From the NCBI RefSeq assembly GCF_001540865.1, contig NC_033627.1, positions 2,151,843 through 2,215,842 on the forward strand: a DNA stretch of 64,000 nucleotides, read 5' to 3'. Positions 1-11,775 of the stretch are shown piece by piece. The first letter of the stretch is position 1, and each line of letters opens with the position of its first letter. Made by a program: the position numbers and the translations under genes. The notes beneath the pieces were generated by a model that saw nothing but the letters and a program-made list of their open reading frames with translations, made no database searches and was not told where the DNA came from. Source of the DNA: Ananas comosus (Eukaryota; Streptophyta; Magnoliopsida; Poales; Bromeliaceae).

Positions 1-535
1 GTATTTTGGCTCCCTCATAATAGCTTCGTCCCTGGCGGAGACCTCCATATTTGTAAGTTGTTTTCGATGATGGAACATCTAATTCGACCATCGATTTTGT
101 TAAATATGATCTGCGTTATTGAAACTATTTAGAAATCAAAATTCATAATTTGTTTACTTCATTTGCTTAATAAACGAGTGGCCTTAAAATAAACAACTGG
201 AAATAAAAATTTTATAAAAAATAGTGATCAAAAACTCAAATTTTAAATTAAAAATATTGAACTTACTATTGATATTAAATAAAATTTTCTAATAAAATTT
301 CATACAATTTGGATTGTTCTATACCGTTGAACTTAAAAATGTGCCACATCGACCGTTAAAATAGTCATTTTTGAGACTTTTTGATCACTTGGCAAATGAT
401 GTCAAAAAATTATTAAATTTTGTTTCTAAATAGTTCCAAAAATATAGATTTTGCTTAAGGGAGTCGATCGTCGAATCAGATGTCCTGTCATCGAAAATAA
501 TTTATAAGTACGGAGGCTTCTGAACTTTCGAAAGT
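1..535. mobile_element. Long foldback element (class 2), left end cut by window
   Basis: The two ends of this stretch are imperfect inverted copies. About positions 60-130 (a GTTTTCGATGATGG motif, then a CGACCATCGATTTTG-like stretch and TATTTAGAAATC) recur in reverse complement at about 400-500. The same arrangement is seen at 1095-1632 and, more loosely, at 44923-45458, so this is a non-autonomous foldback transposon family of about 530 bp. No coding capacity is seen. The true left end lies before the window or in its first bases. The right end abuts a fragment of the shorter MITE family. Confidence 0.5.
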
Positions 536-550
536 ATAGATCTAATGACA

Positions 551-604
551 AAAAAACTCGATTGTATTAAAAGCTTAATACTATCGATAGCATAGTAGCC
601 GGAC
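551..604. mobile_element. MITE family 1, right-end fragment
   Basis: This matches the right end of the 225-250 bp MITE family: a CTCGAT..TTAATACTATCGATAG stretch, then GTAGCCGGA, then TA-rich DNA. The left part is missing or was replaced by the adjacent long foldback element. Confidence 0.45.
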
Positions 605-794
605 ATATATACATGTATATATATGTATACACACATATATATATTGGAGAAAAATTCAAAGAGAAGAGAAATTGAGATATTCAATTTCTCCTCATTTCTT
701 TTCTCTCTCTAATTTTAATCATCCATCAAAATTTATAAATGGTTAGAAATTTAGGAGCACAAAGACTATTGTATTCCTAATAGCACAATAGCCT

Positions 795-796
795 AG

Positions 797-833
<37 letters not shown>

Positions 834-835
834 TA
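795..835. repeat. Compound microsatellite (TA)n(GA)n
   Basis: A run of TA followed by about eleven GA units directly abuts the left end of the MITE at 836. The same order, TA outermost and GA next to the element end, recurs at other copies of this family. Confidence 0.9.
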
Positions 836-1081
836 GGTTGGAATACTATTGATAGCAAAAATTCTTTTTGCTATCAAGTTTTTAACCATTGGATGAGAAA
901 TTGTAGGGTTAGGATGATATTAGTCCCTTAGGTTATGGTTGATTGATCCCTCTAGGGTTGAGTGGTCTCCACTGGGTTATAATATTTAATCCAACGGTTA
1001 TAAATAATGAAAGGAATTGATCTAAAGGCTAAAAACTTGATAGCAAAAAAAAATCCTTTGCTATCAATAGTATTCTAGCCC
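836..1081. mobile_element. MITE family 1, complete copy (about 246 bp)
   Basis: The terminal inverted repeats read GGTTGGAATACTATTGATAG on the left and, in reverse complement, GGGCTAGAATACTATTGATA on the right. The interior contains GGGACCA/TGGTCCC-type segments and no ORF. TA-rich DNA flanks both sides, as in most copies of the family. The element is non-autonomous; TA preference recalls Tc1/mariner-type (Stowaway) MITEs, but the terminal sequence is not the usual Stowaway consensus, so the superfamily is unassigned. Confidence 0.65.
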
Positions 1082-1094
1082 ATATATATGTAGT

Positions 1095-1632
1095 TGAGCT
1101 GGAATACTATCGATAGCAAACAGGCTCCGTTGCCACCTATTTGTTTTCGATGATGAAGCCTTCAAATCGACGATCGGCTCTATTGAACATGATCTATATC
1201 ATTTAAAGCATCTAAAAATCAAATTTCAAATCTTTTCAACATCATTGACCTAATGATCAAAGGATTTCAAATTTTGTAATTTTAATGGTCGATATGAAGC
1301 GTTTTCTCGTTTAATGGTGTCAAGCTATCCAAATCAATTGAATTTTGGTTAGAAAATTCTTTAACCTATTTAGAACAAGATCTATACTCTCGATCTTGAT
1401 TACAAAATTTCTATCATCACTTTTTAGAGGATACTCATTTTCAGCCGTTCATTTTGACGCCCACTTGATGAACAAAAGAATAATATCGGAAAAACATAAA
1501 ATTTTATTTGTAGATACTTCAAGTGGTATAGATCATTTTCAACGGTACCGATCGTCGATTTGGAGGCTCCATCATCGAAAACAAATAAGAGGCAACGGGG
1601 CCCGTTTGCTATCGATAGTATTTCAGCAACTC
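1095..1632. mobile_element. Long foldback element (class 2), complete copy
   Basis: The element has inverted terminal repeats of more than 100 bp. The left end contains GGAATACTATCGATAGCAAA, then a GTTTTCGATGATG motif and a CGACGATCGG motif; the right end carries the same modules in reverse complement. The outermost 20 bp are shared with the 250-bp MITE family, while the interior is different. Small ORFs on both strands here are mirror-image shadows of the inverted repeats and are not genes. No transposase is seen. Confidence 0.65.
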
Positions 1633-1640
1633 TATACATA

Positions 1641-2289
1641 TGCACATCAAATTAATTTAAATTAAGTTTATATTTATATTTTAAATTTAAATTATTATTG
1701 GTGATATGTTTTTATTTATTATTTAGATTTTTAACTTTAATTTATCTACAAATAAATTTTATATATTTTAAATTTAGTTATACTGTAAATATCTTTCATA
1801 TACATTTCTTAACATGCAATTTTTTTTAGAATTTGGACCTGATTTAAAATTTGAATTAATTCATAATTTTAAATTAATAAATTTAAATTTAAATTTATGA
1901 ACAAAACTTAAAATTTTAAATTTATTTCGAATCCATGAATATTAATAGTTATTAAAGACATAGATCTATTTATCAACAAATCTACGTTTTAAATTTAATT
2001 TATTTTCAAATTAGTTAATTATTTTTTGTTTCAGATAATCTAATGATAGTCCCAAAATTTAAAATTTAAAATTTATTTTAAATTTTGAATTAAAATATAG
2101 ATTCACAATAAATATCTTCCAGTTAGCAAAAATTTGGATAAGTATGAATTTTTTTTATTTTAGAGATAAAAAAGTGAAAAAAAAAATTAAATTAAAATAT
2201 AGATTCACGGTAGATATTCTCCAGTTGGTAAAAATTTAGACAAACATAATTTTAAAAAAAAATAAAAAGGAATTAAAAGTTTGCTAGAT
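1641..2289. other. AT-rich intergenic DNA, no gene seen
   Basis: Very AT-rich, with repeated AAATTTAAA-like words. I see no coding region, RNA gene or complete element. Confidence 0.7.
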
Positions 2290-2479
2290 TCCGTTATTTA
2301 TTTTGCGTAAGGGGAGAGAAACCAATTTTATTTTTTGCCAAAAAATAGGTCGGTCAATAGACCAAAATTTAAAATACGTGATTATCTGTATTATATATAA
2401 AAGTACATATTTCAAATTTCGTTCCGTTGGCAAACCCATTTCAAAGTTCTTTTTTTTCGTACACAAAATAAATAACGTA
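2290..2479. mobile_element. Small foldback MITE (about 190 bp)
   Basis: The left end CGTTATTTATTTTGCGTA matches the reverse complement of the right end CGTTATTTATTTTGTGTA. The complementarity continues inward through an AAATTTAAAATACGTGA-like arm to a centre near 2391. The overlapping ORFs on opposite strands here reflect this symmetry rather than coding. The element is non-autonomous. Confidence 0.5.
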
Positions 2480-2940
2480 ATAATAGTTCCTCTTTTTTCT
2501 CCAACTATTAATATTTTACACTTTTACTAAATAATTTTTATCATTCAATATTTTTCTAATATAAGTATTTATATATTATCTCTATTCTATTTACTAATAT
2601 TTTATTATTATATTAAACTTTTAGTTTAAAATATATATTTAAAATTTGAATTTATTAGAATTAAAAAATATAGAAAAATATTCGATATATATCTATATCT
2701 GCACTATATATAAATTTTATAAAAAAAAACTCTATAATTATTGTTGGCAACAATTATTTAAATTTGAATTAGAATAAGACAAATATTTTCTAATAGTATA
2801 TAATAAATAAATTTACTTTTTTTAACTTTAAATTTTGCATTATAAATTTTTAAATAAATATGATGTACAAATCTATATTAATTAGAGATAATTATTAAAA
2901 TATTTATTACGTGTATTTGCACGTGTGTGTATATATATAG
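2480..2940. other. AT-rich intergenic DNA, no gene seen
   Basis: AT-rich sequence ending in a short (TA)n(GA)n compound repeat that abuts the next MITE. Nothing else is supported. Confidence 0.65.
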
Positions 2941-2952
2941 AGAGAGAGAATA

Positions 2953-3177
2953 GAGCTACTATACTATCGGAAGCATAAAGTAGTTGGTGCTTTCGATTTT
3001 TTAGCCCTTAGATCAACCTCATTGGTCATTTCTAACCATTGGATTAATATTATTAATCAATGGGGACCACTCAACCCTAAGGGAACCGCTATCATCACAA
3101 CCGTAAAATCTTTGATCCAAGGGCTAAAAAATCGGAAGCATCAACTATTTTATACTTCCAATAGTATAGTAGTTCTA
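2953..3177. mobile_element. MITE family 1 copy (about 225 bp)
   Basis: The left end GAGCTACTATACTATCGGAA pairs with the right end TTCCAATAGTATAGTAGTTC. The interior includes the family words TAGCCCTTAGATCAA and GGGGACCACTCAACCCTA. It is flanked by GA/TA microsatellite on the left and a long TA run on the right. No coding capacity. Confidence 0.65.
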
Positions 3178-3190
3178 CACTATATATATC

Positions 3191-3225
<35 letters not shown>

Positions 3226-3230
<5 letters not shown>

Positions 3231-3404
3231 CGATAGTATCTAGCATTTGGTGTTATTGACTTTGGACATTTGGATGAAAGAATGTTGAGTGGGTGGTTGT
3301 TGATATATATATCTATAAATAAAAATAATAAATGGTAGATCTAAACGGCAGAAAATTCTATAGTATCAAGAAGTTGGTACTATCGATAGTATAATATCCG
3401 GACT
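3226..3404. mobile_element. MITE family 1 copy, internally deleted
   Basis: It starts with a TTATCGATAGTA end and finishes with TACTATCGATAGTATAATAT followed by CCGGACTC. The middle is shorter than in other copies, so this is a deletion derivative of the same family. TA repeats flank both sides. Confidence 0.5.
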
Positions 3405-3436
3405 CATATATATATATATATTATAATATATATATT

Positions 3437-4426
3437 AAGGGCAATTTCATGACTACCCTTGTAAAATTTAAAAATATCATAGATACCTCCAAAATTTTGA
3501 AATATCATCAACGCCCTCTCAAACTTTCATAAACTATCATGAATACCCTTCCATCACCCTCTATTTGTTTTTGTAAATTTTTATAAGATAAAATAACTTT
3601 TCTACCCTAATTGTTGGTGAGTAAAGTGTATGGAGACCCCTCCTATAGGTCCATTTTAAAATAGACCCTCTTCAACTTTTTTTTATTAAGATCTCTTAAG
3701 CTTTTAGTTTTTTTTATTAGGTTTTTGCTTGTAGTAAACTTCTTAGCCGGAGATATCTCATTCATAATTTACTAATTTTTTTTTAAAAATTGGCTAAGAA
3801 AAATCACTCAATTGTAAAAGAAAAAATAAAATTGAGAAGGTGTAAATAAAAAAAATTAAAATTAAAGGGGTTGTCAAATGGCCTATAGGTGAAAGGAATT
3901 TTACGCACTTTTATTTTATTATAGAAAATACATTTATATGAATGTCAATTGATACTATCAAGAATTTTGGCTAATCTAATTTTTTTTTTTGTGTAATGTA
4001 TGTAAATTATATATTTAAATAAAATTAAATAAATAATTAACTCTGAGGTAACATTGAATACTAATTGAAGTTATATATTATGATAAACTATATATATTTC
4101 ATAGCGAAAAATTAAAAAGGAGCATTTTATATTTAGTAAATATAAATATTTTATTAAAAATTTTAAAAAAGTAAAATTTAGTTAATATACAGTTCAAAAT
4201 TTAGAACCATCATTTAAACAACTTTAAATTTTTTATACTTTGTTAAAATTGATATTAGGGCAAAATGCAATTTTAAAAAATAATGGGTGATGTTTTTCAT
4301 GGATTTTTTACCTAAAGGGCATTCATGAGTATTTTCAATATTTAGAGGGGTATTGATGATATTTTTAATTTTAGAGGGGCATCTATGATATAATGACCTG
4401 CAAGAAGGGTATTGGTGAAATTTTCC

Positions 4427-4428
<2 letters not shown>
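3437..4428. mobile_element. Foldback DNA transposon remnant (about 1 kb)
   Basis: The left end (GGGCAATTTCATGACTACCC and the following CATAGATACCTCC.., ATCATCAACGCCC modules) recurs in reverse complement at 4260-4428 (TTTCACCAATACCC, CATAGATGCCCC, ATCATCAATACCCC). TA repeats lie at both sides. The terminal repeats exceed 100 bp. No transposase ORF is present, and a second inverted-repeat element appears to be nested inside at about 3616-3911. Confidence 0.55.
3616..3911. mobile_element. Nested foldback MITE inside the 1-kb element
   Basis: The left arm (AAAGTGTATGGAGACCCCTC, then CCTATAGGTCCATTT) is mirrored by the right arm in reverse complement (AAAGTGCGTAAAATTCC, then CCTATAGGCCATTTG). 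It lies wholly within the larger foldback element, which implies sequential insertion. No coding capacity. Confidence 0.4.
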
Positions 4429-4449
<21 letters not shown>

Positions 4450-4459
<10 letters not shown>

Positions 4460-5605
4460 TTTAAAATATAAATATATAAAATAATTAAATTTGTTTGTAT
4501 AGCGCGTATCAACATCAACACATCAATGATAGATAGAAATTGTCCTAGGAGTATTGTAGTACCACTGCGTGGTCTAGAATTTGGTGGTGGTTTGCTTATA
4601 TCCTGTTCGAAAACCTAATGATAGTAATAACAATAATAAAAAAATAATATTAATTGGCCATCACCTGTACGCCAGGTGGGGAGGGGAGTGTCTGCGTACA
4701 TGGACTGCAGTTGCGAGTTTGTGACTGGTGAAGGGGGGTCAGTAGATGCTGGGGGACACGTGCAGGGCCCAAAAATGGGTCGGAATAGGAACAAAGCCGC
4801 ACTCAGAAAACAAGTTCCCAAAGAATCTTTCTTCTTCTTTTTTTCTTTTTTTTTTTTTCACTGTTACTGCAAAAACGAATAAAGAAATGGAAATAAGGTT
4901 TTCTGATCTAAAAGGCATAATACTTTTCTGTAACATCCATGGGGTCCGATGGGAGGTTTTTAAGTTTCCAACTCGTTAGATATGCTTTAAAATTTGGTAA
5001 ACGATTTCAGTTTTGAACTTTCGATTCGTCGACAGTTTCACGGTGCGACGAATTTTGAAAAAATAAATTGTGGAAGAAAAATTGATATATGTGGTGGGTA
5101 GCGAGGGGCTCGGACCGACTGGCTCGAACCTGTTAAGAGATTTCTATATTGTGTTGGCTCATTTATTTTTCGAGCCGAAAAAGTAAGCTCGCAGTCGGCT
5201 CGTTTATTAAACAAGCAGACTAATTTCGAGCCAACTCCGAATCAAACACGAGCTGACTCAGAAACAATGAGATGGATCGACAGCGCTAGACTTTCAAACA
5301 ATCTAGTTTGAATTTGCTGCATACAATAGCAAGCAACTGTGATCAATTATGTTGTTACCAGAGCAGGTGAAGGTAAATAAGTTTGTTTAGTGTTTCACAT
5401 TTCACTGTTGGAAAGCAAGGTTCAAAGAACAATTTCAAAATATATGTTCTAAACGAGAAAATCAGAAAGTTCAAGAGCTTCTAATTCTACTGCAGGGAGA
5501 ATCTATTGGAAATCTTTTTCTATATAGCAATTCTGCAAATGCTAGGCAGACACTTAGCAAACCATAAAACCTAAAACTTGAAAAGCTAAAAATTCATTCC
5601 AATAG
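4450..5605. other. Intergenic stretch with a moderately GC-rich island
   Basis: No gene is recognised. About 4655-4830 is clearly richer in GC than its surroundings and contains a GACACGTGCAG ACGT motif. About 4970-5065 is related to 37614-37700 (shared GTTAGAT..TTTGGTAA.., TTCGACTCGTC-like, GGTGCGAC words) and is probably an old transposon fragment. About 5095-5250 has GGCTCG / CGAGCC repeats typical of a decayed terminal-repeat element. Overlapping small ORFs have no recognisable motif. Confidence 0.5.
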
Positions 5606-5731
5606 ACCGACCGTCCTTAGCGCAAATGACAAAAAAATTTAGTGGTTGACATCCGAGGTCCCAAATTCGAATTTTAATTGATTTATATTTTCACCTAAAT
5701 TTATTTTTTTAAAAAATAAATGAAGCGTAGT
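5606..5731 (+). mobile_element. tRNA-derived SINE, old diverged copy
   Basis: It begins ACCGACCGTCC and continues through a box-A-like region (GCGCAAATGACAAA), a GTGGTTGAC segment and a box-B-like CAAATTCGAATTTTAA, to an AAATAAATGAAGCGTAG 3' region. It matches better-preserved family members at 17498 and 51084. The terminal palindrome and poly(A) are lost, so this is an old copy. Confidence 0.6.
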
Positions 5732-5739
5732 TTATTTGA

Positions 5740-6560
5740 CCTAGCAGTTAGAGAAACAATTTTTGTAGAATTAAATTTTAGTTTAAAGAATTAATTTTGG
5801 TTAAAAATTATATAGTATTTGACTAAGTACAAATGAAAATGATTTTTAAAAGTAATTTAGTAAAGCTGTTTGATAAAAACTTTTCGCTGTTTGCAAACGA
5901 TAAATTTTTTTGCAAAATTTTATTTTAAAATAATTTAAATTTTAAATTTTAAAATTCTGAATTTAAAATCTAAAATAGAATTTAAATTTTAAACTTTTAA
6001 AATTTTAAAATTAAAAATTTTATATTTAATATTTTCAATTTAAAATTTAAATTTTAAACTTTGAAATTAAAAATTAATATTTAAAATTTTAAATTTAAAA
6101 TATTAGATTTTAAATATAAATTTTAAATTTTAAATTTTATTTGAAGTCAATATTTAAAATTTAAAATTTGAAATTCAAAATTCAAAATTTAAAATTTAAA
6201 ATCTAAATTAAAACTGAATTAAAACTTGAAATTTCAAACTTGAAATTATAAACTTGAAATTTTAAATTTTAAATTTTAAATTAAATTTTATTGAAGTCGA
6301 AATTTAAAATTTAAAACTTGAAATTCAAAATTCAAAATTCAAAATTCAAAATCTGAATTAAGATCTAAAGCTTGAATCTAAAATTAAAATTAAAACTTAA
6401 ATGTGAATCCAAAATTTATTCAGATTTCAAGAAGTAGATTTTAGCTACTTCTAATTTTTGGATTTCTAAAATCAGAAAGTTGATTTTAAAAATCAGAATC
6501 AAATTTTAAAACATAAATTACCAAACAATCTATTGATAGAAAAAATTACTTATGACCTTA
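5740..6560. repeat. AT-rich degenerate repeat block, probable decayed MITE
   Basis: Dense permutations of AAATTTTAAATTTT with almost no G or C. The right flank (AAGTAGATTTTAGCTACTTC, then AAAATCAGAAAGTTG and ACCAAACAATC) resembles ends of hAT-like MITEs. No coding potential. The exact boundaries cannot be fixed by eye. Confidence 0.4.
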
Positions 6561-6821
6561 AAATCATTTTTCAGAATCTAAGCCAATCGCCCAGATAGTT
6601 ATAAAGCAAATACAGAGTTATTCTCTCATTTTAAAGGAGCATAACCTCAAGATTAAGATGAAATTATATGCTCCACAAACATGAAGCTACACATCAAATC
6701 AAGATCTATCTTATCATCGCAGGGCTAGCATATCATTTGTACCGTATCGCATTTTGGTGTATGCTGTTACCATGCAAAAGCATTACAATTATATAGTTCG
6801 TATGGATGTGGACTAATACCA

Positions 6822-7981
6822 GGGTTAATTACATAATTGTTCCCAACCTCCAACCTTTGCATCATTTTTTACTTAAGTCTCTAATCTTTTTTTTTTTAAT
6901 TTTTCACCTGAGTCTCAAATCTTTCTTTTTTTTTTTTGCAATAAAGTCTCCAATCTATTCCTTGTATTGCAATTGCATCCCAACCGTTAAAAAAAAAGAA
7001 TTAAAATTAACGGAATTACCATGTCAGCGCCTACGTAGCTTTGTTTTGCATGTCAATTTTAGTTACTAAACTTTACATGTTTTTTACTTTAATTCTTAAA
7101 TTAGAAATTCAAATTTTTGAATTTAAATTCGAAATTAATATTAAAATTAAAATTTAAAACTAATCAGAAATTAAAAGTTTGAATTTGAATTCATAGCTAC
7201 AATTTTGATTTAAAGCTAAATTAAAATGTTAAATTGAAATTCAAATTTTAAATTTGAATTTCAAATTGAATCTAAAATTTGAATTCAAAATTAAATTTTT
7301 TATTTTGATTTTGATAATTGAATTTGTGTTTAAAATCAAAAATTTGAAACTACAAATTTAAATTTAAAGTTTGAATTTGAATTTAAAATCAAATTCAAAA
7401 TTTTGATTTTAAGTTTTAAATTTGAATTTGAGGTTTTATTTCAATTCTAAACTTGAATTTAAACTTTGAATCCAAATTCACATTTTGAATTTGAAATTTC
7501 AAATCAAAGTTTGAAATTAAATTAGAATTAGAATTCAAAACGTGAATTTGAATTTAATATTAAATACAAAATCAGAATTCAAATTTGAATTTAAATTTGA
7601 ACCGAATATCAAAATTTAAATCTCAAATAAAATATTTTTCTTTGAATTTATAATTTAATTCAACATATAATTTAAATTTTAAATTTAAATTTATAATATA
7701 AAATTAAAATTAAAATTGTATAATTAACTGGAGTTGACATAGTGCCTCCGTACTGCTGACGTGGTACTTTTCGTTAATTTCAACTCCTGTTCGACAGCTG
7801 AAATTTAATTATAATGAAATCAAAAGATTGAAAATTTCACTTCTAAAAAAAAAAAGAGAAAAAAAAGATGGGAACCAAAACGAAGAAAAAAGAAAAAAAG
7901 AGCAAAGATTGGGGACCAAAACGAAAAAAGAAAAAAAAAAAAGAAGAAGAAGCAAAGATTGGGGACCAATAGTGTAATAAA
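6822..7981. mobile_element. Foldback DNA element with AT-rich core (about 1.16 kb)
   Basis: The left end GGTTAATTACATAATTGTTC then CCAACCTCCAACCTTTGC is mirrored on the right by GCAAAGATTGGGGACCAATA then GTGTAATAA. A second inner pair surrounds the core: TTAACGGAATTACCATGTCA on the left and TTGACATAGTGCC..GACGTGG on the right. The core, about 7085-7720, is a degenerate AAATTTGAATTTAAA repeat. Poly-A/GA-rich stretches near the ends make spurious Phe-, Ser- and Leu-rich ORFs. No transposase. Confidence 0.55.
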
Positions 7982-7985
7982 ATCT

Positions 7986-8396
7986 AAAGCTCTGCTGCAC
8001 ACCACAAACAAATGGAGTGATCATTGCTTGTCATTAATACATTGAAAAGCTTCTTGACCTTAAGCAGAAAAAAGAAAAAAAAAAGAAAAAACAAAATGAA
8101 GAAACAGCACCTTGTCGTTTATGCCTCTCCACTAGCAGGGTGGTCCTGCATGAATAGTTAATGGCAAATGTAGCTTCTAGTTCTTGCGAGTTGAAATGCC
8201 CCCAAATGACAATGTCTGTTTGGCCTGTAAAGTGTGCAGAATGTTTCACAGAGACATGCCAACCAGACGAATGCAACACTTTACTTGACACCATGTGGCT
8301 GGGTCGAACAGTTCAAAATGTACATCCAGTGAAATTTTAGGAAACAACACTACACAATTTCAAGATGATATTAGTATATATATATATATATAAATA
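7986..8396. other. Intergenic DNA, no gene recognised
   Basis: Balanced-composition sequence at 8100-8330 with an 86-codon minus-strand ORF that shows no motif I recognise. It ends in TA repeats that abut a MITE. Confidence 0.5.
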
Positions 8397-8649
8397 GAGT
8401 TGGACTAGGCTACTATTAGTAGCAAAATCCTATTATTGCTATCAGTTTTTTAGCCTTTGAATCAACTCTTTTCATTATTTCTAACCATTTGATTAAATAC
8501 TATAACCTAGTGAGGACCACTCAACCCTAGGGGGACCACTCAACTCTAACCGACTAATATCATCCTGATCCTACAATTTTTCATCCAAGGGTTAAAAACT
8601 TGATAGCAAAAAGAGTGTTTTACTATTAATAGTATTCCAGCCTAATTCT
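8397..8649. mobile_element. MITE family 1, complete copy (about 253 bp)
   Basis: The left end contains GGCTACTATTAGTAGCAAAA and the right end TTACTATTAATAGTATTCCA followed by GCC, i.e. inverted ends. Interior words ACCACTCAACCCTAGGGGGA and TTTCATCCAAGGGTTAAAAA match other copies. TA-rich DNA flanks it. Non-autonomous. Confidence 0.65.
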
Positions 8650-8655
8650 ATATAT

Positions 8656-11600
8656 ATTTACCACCACCAACACCTTTATATTAGTTTTCTACTGCAAATG
8701 TATCTCGGCGATGTCTCCAGAACCTGCACTTGATTGGAGAGCTGGGGTCAAAGGGCATTGGTAAAGTATCATGAATATAAACCAAAATTAGCCCTGAAAT
8801 TTGGTACTATTTTCAGTTCTGCCCACATAGTTTCAGTTCAATAGTCACAAACTGTTATTCAACTATGGGAAAGGACACAATGTCGCCACCATGACGATAT
8901 TGGTTTGCTAAAATTCAAACTCATAGAATAAAACTGAAATATAATCAAACGCAAAAAAATTAGGCTTTGATAACAAAATTTGAAATAAAAGTCAACCTTA
9001 AGGGCAAATTGTCATAATTGAAACTATGGAGACAAAAAAAAAAAAAAAAAAAAAAAAAATCCAGCTCAAACTTTTAAAGGGATTGAATCTCTAATCAGAC
9101 CAAACATTACAAAAAGAAATGTCTGGATCATTCTTCAGTGAGAAAACAAATTAGCTCATAATGACGCACAAAGATAATCTAAGCTCAAGTAGACGGCCTT
9201 CAAATCAATTTCATAAAAATATCAGAGGTCTCAGGAACTGTCAAACTTCATGAATGTTTTTCAGATCGCCAGCAACGCTTTCTTTTACTCTTGAGGACCA
9301 CATTATTGGCAAGGGGTAGCTGTTAATGCCAGTAGGCATGGGCAAGAAAGGCAAACTCGTACGCGATACTCAAAAGAGCTAAAGCAAGAGCTAAGTGATT
9401 TTCATGAGCACATCAGAAGGGCATGAGAGTGGTTGAACTGACATAAGTTGCATTTCGCTATCATGTTAGTTTTTACTCATAAATTACTATAAAACACTTC
9501 GGCAACTTGAGAAACATGTGGATCTTGACCAACAAGGCACAGAGGCTTTTTGCCCACACATACAAGAGGATTTGTGTTACTATTGAAACATAGCTGTCAA
9601 AACATAAAAACTATAAAAGGTACAAAAAAATGATAGAACTCAATCAGGATTACCAACAAAAGAGCATGAAACTGCTGATTATTGAATGTCAGGCATACAC
9701 CATACACTGCTGGACCCACAAGGCATACATATGATGAAAACAGAATAAACAAAAATATGAGCTAATTTATTCGACTATCATACAAGGAAAAATGCAAGTA
9801 ATCTAATGTCTAGCAAGAGTGTCTTAAACACTACATGCAATGAATAACTTGTAGGTGCTACAACTTAGTTTGATTTGCTAAATCCCTGAGTTCATTGATA
9901 GCTAAAACCTACATCTGATGAAACCACCAACTGTGGCTTGAATGGTAATAAAGAGTTTGCCAAAAGATACAGGGATTATGTTGGGTTGAGAGGCAGACGA
10001 AAAACATGTTAATTCTTTCTAAGCCGTCTCATCTTTGATTTTTCTGCTTTGCCAACCACATAACGAGATGATGATGGCGAAGTGAAGCATATGCACACAT
10101 ATTCTTTCATTAATCTGAAAATTTCAAGTTATAGCATTGTATGACCCTCAAAATCAAAGCTAGACATCATGATTTAAAGTTATCAAACATTTATCTTCTC
10201 GATGTCTTAATTAGTTAATACCATTTGGTTTGCATGTCATTAAAACGAAACATAGGTAGTCTCATTCAGTATAATGATTTGGTTAGGAATTTAATATCAA
10301 AGCATTAATGCTTTGGTCATTTTCTTTTCTTTCCCAATCTACAACGTTAAACAAGTGGATTTCTCACTTGGCTTGCCCCATTATATGTTTTAACAAGCTA
10401 GCACTTAATTTGACATTATTCTATGCGAACTTACCACTAACTTTTAGATCAAGATCCATGAGGTTTATATTTAACATGGTAGATAAGTAGTCCCATGCAA
10501 TTAATATGAAATAGAGTGTAATGCAAAAGTTTACAAGTTTAACACCCAAATGCCAGATGTGATCTACAGGTTGGAAAAGGCTTACATACGCAAATCATGA
10601 GTTCCTCATATCTTTCTATCATCTAACATGTCATTCTAACAAAAGTAACTTACAAGGATCTCCCTCACTGTTTCAGTTATACCTAGTTAACTAGTAAAGA
10701 CTATATTTGAAATCTAGAACAGTAAGATCCCTTGTGGAGTCGATACAAGGGATATGAGATAACACCCCCTATCATACTTTTTTTCCTATGAAAATTCACG
10801 AGGAAAGAGCCTCCTAAGTGTTGAGACCATGCATGTACTTTATCATATTTACCTCAAAATATTATATTGTCCACTTGACAACACCAATTCACTGGCCAAC
10901 TGCATTGAGAAATTTCAATGTGACTTACTAATCACCAAACTAAAAGAGACCATGATATGGTTTCGGTCCAACAAAACTGGGGTCTAGGAAGACAAGTTTA
11001 AAGACCATTCTAAGCTTCACCATCTTGCATGAAGTGGCTGCTTTAGAGACTCCAAATCACGAAAGTCCAAGATTTCTATAATTTCTCAATTGTTTGGCTC
11101 AGGAACCTCCAATTAACCTCAAAGTGTTCCCACTCTATAATAATTTCATTCAATAAATGGAAAAAGATTTGATTAACAAATTCAGATAATGCATTGGCCA
11201 ATTTGGTCAGAGATGAGAAACAAGAATCTCAAAAACCCACATGAGAAAAGCATAGACTTCAATGAGTGGAACTTCTGCAACTGTATTTGTATCATCAGAA
11301 AGCAATCAAGATAATGCATGGAAACCACGTGTTTGCTCCCAGCCAGTAGCCAATAAAGGTCAGGTCAGACTCCCTTAAGATACAAAGGTTCTTATTAGTT
11401 TCAAATCCGTGGCCATAATATTACAATATAAAAAAGTATGATAATTTATTGATTAATATAGGCATTTCAAATATGTATATAAAGTTACCAATACATTAAT
11501 TACATACAAAACAATAATGTAGAAGATCTAAAGCATATAAATTTTCTATATATATATTTTTAAAAAAATTCACAATTAGAGTTAAAAATAAAGGCCTAAA

Positions 11601-11770
11601 TTTTCCTGTCTAGAAAATGCCTTCTTCACACGGAAAACTTATATAAGACAAATCTCTATAAATAAGAGGATTGAGAAGCACTTCTTTCTAAAATGTGCGG
11701 TCTCCTTTCCAAAATGCACAACCGCCTCCTTTTCTTCCTTTTTTTGGTTAGAAACTTTTCCGTAAGTGCA
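8656..11770. other. Long non-coding stretch, nothing recognised
   Basis: About 3.1 kb of moderately AT-rich, apparently low-copy DNA without any ORF showing a known motif. It includes a 28-A homopolymer near 9031-9058. It lies downstream of the minus-strand GRF/CCHC gene and could include distal 3' sequence or a non-coding transcript, but nothing in the sequence shows this. Confidence 0.5.
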
Positions 11771-11775
11771 GCCAA

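Noticed and set aside
1345..1665. Plus-strand ORF of 106 codons with a 73-codon antisense partner
   Set aside because: Both lie in the inverted arms of a foldback element and mirror each other.
7809..8024. Phe/Ser/Leu-rich minus-strand ORFs that look like membrane proteins
   Set aside because: They arise from A/G-rich low-complexity sequence at the end of a foldback element.
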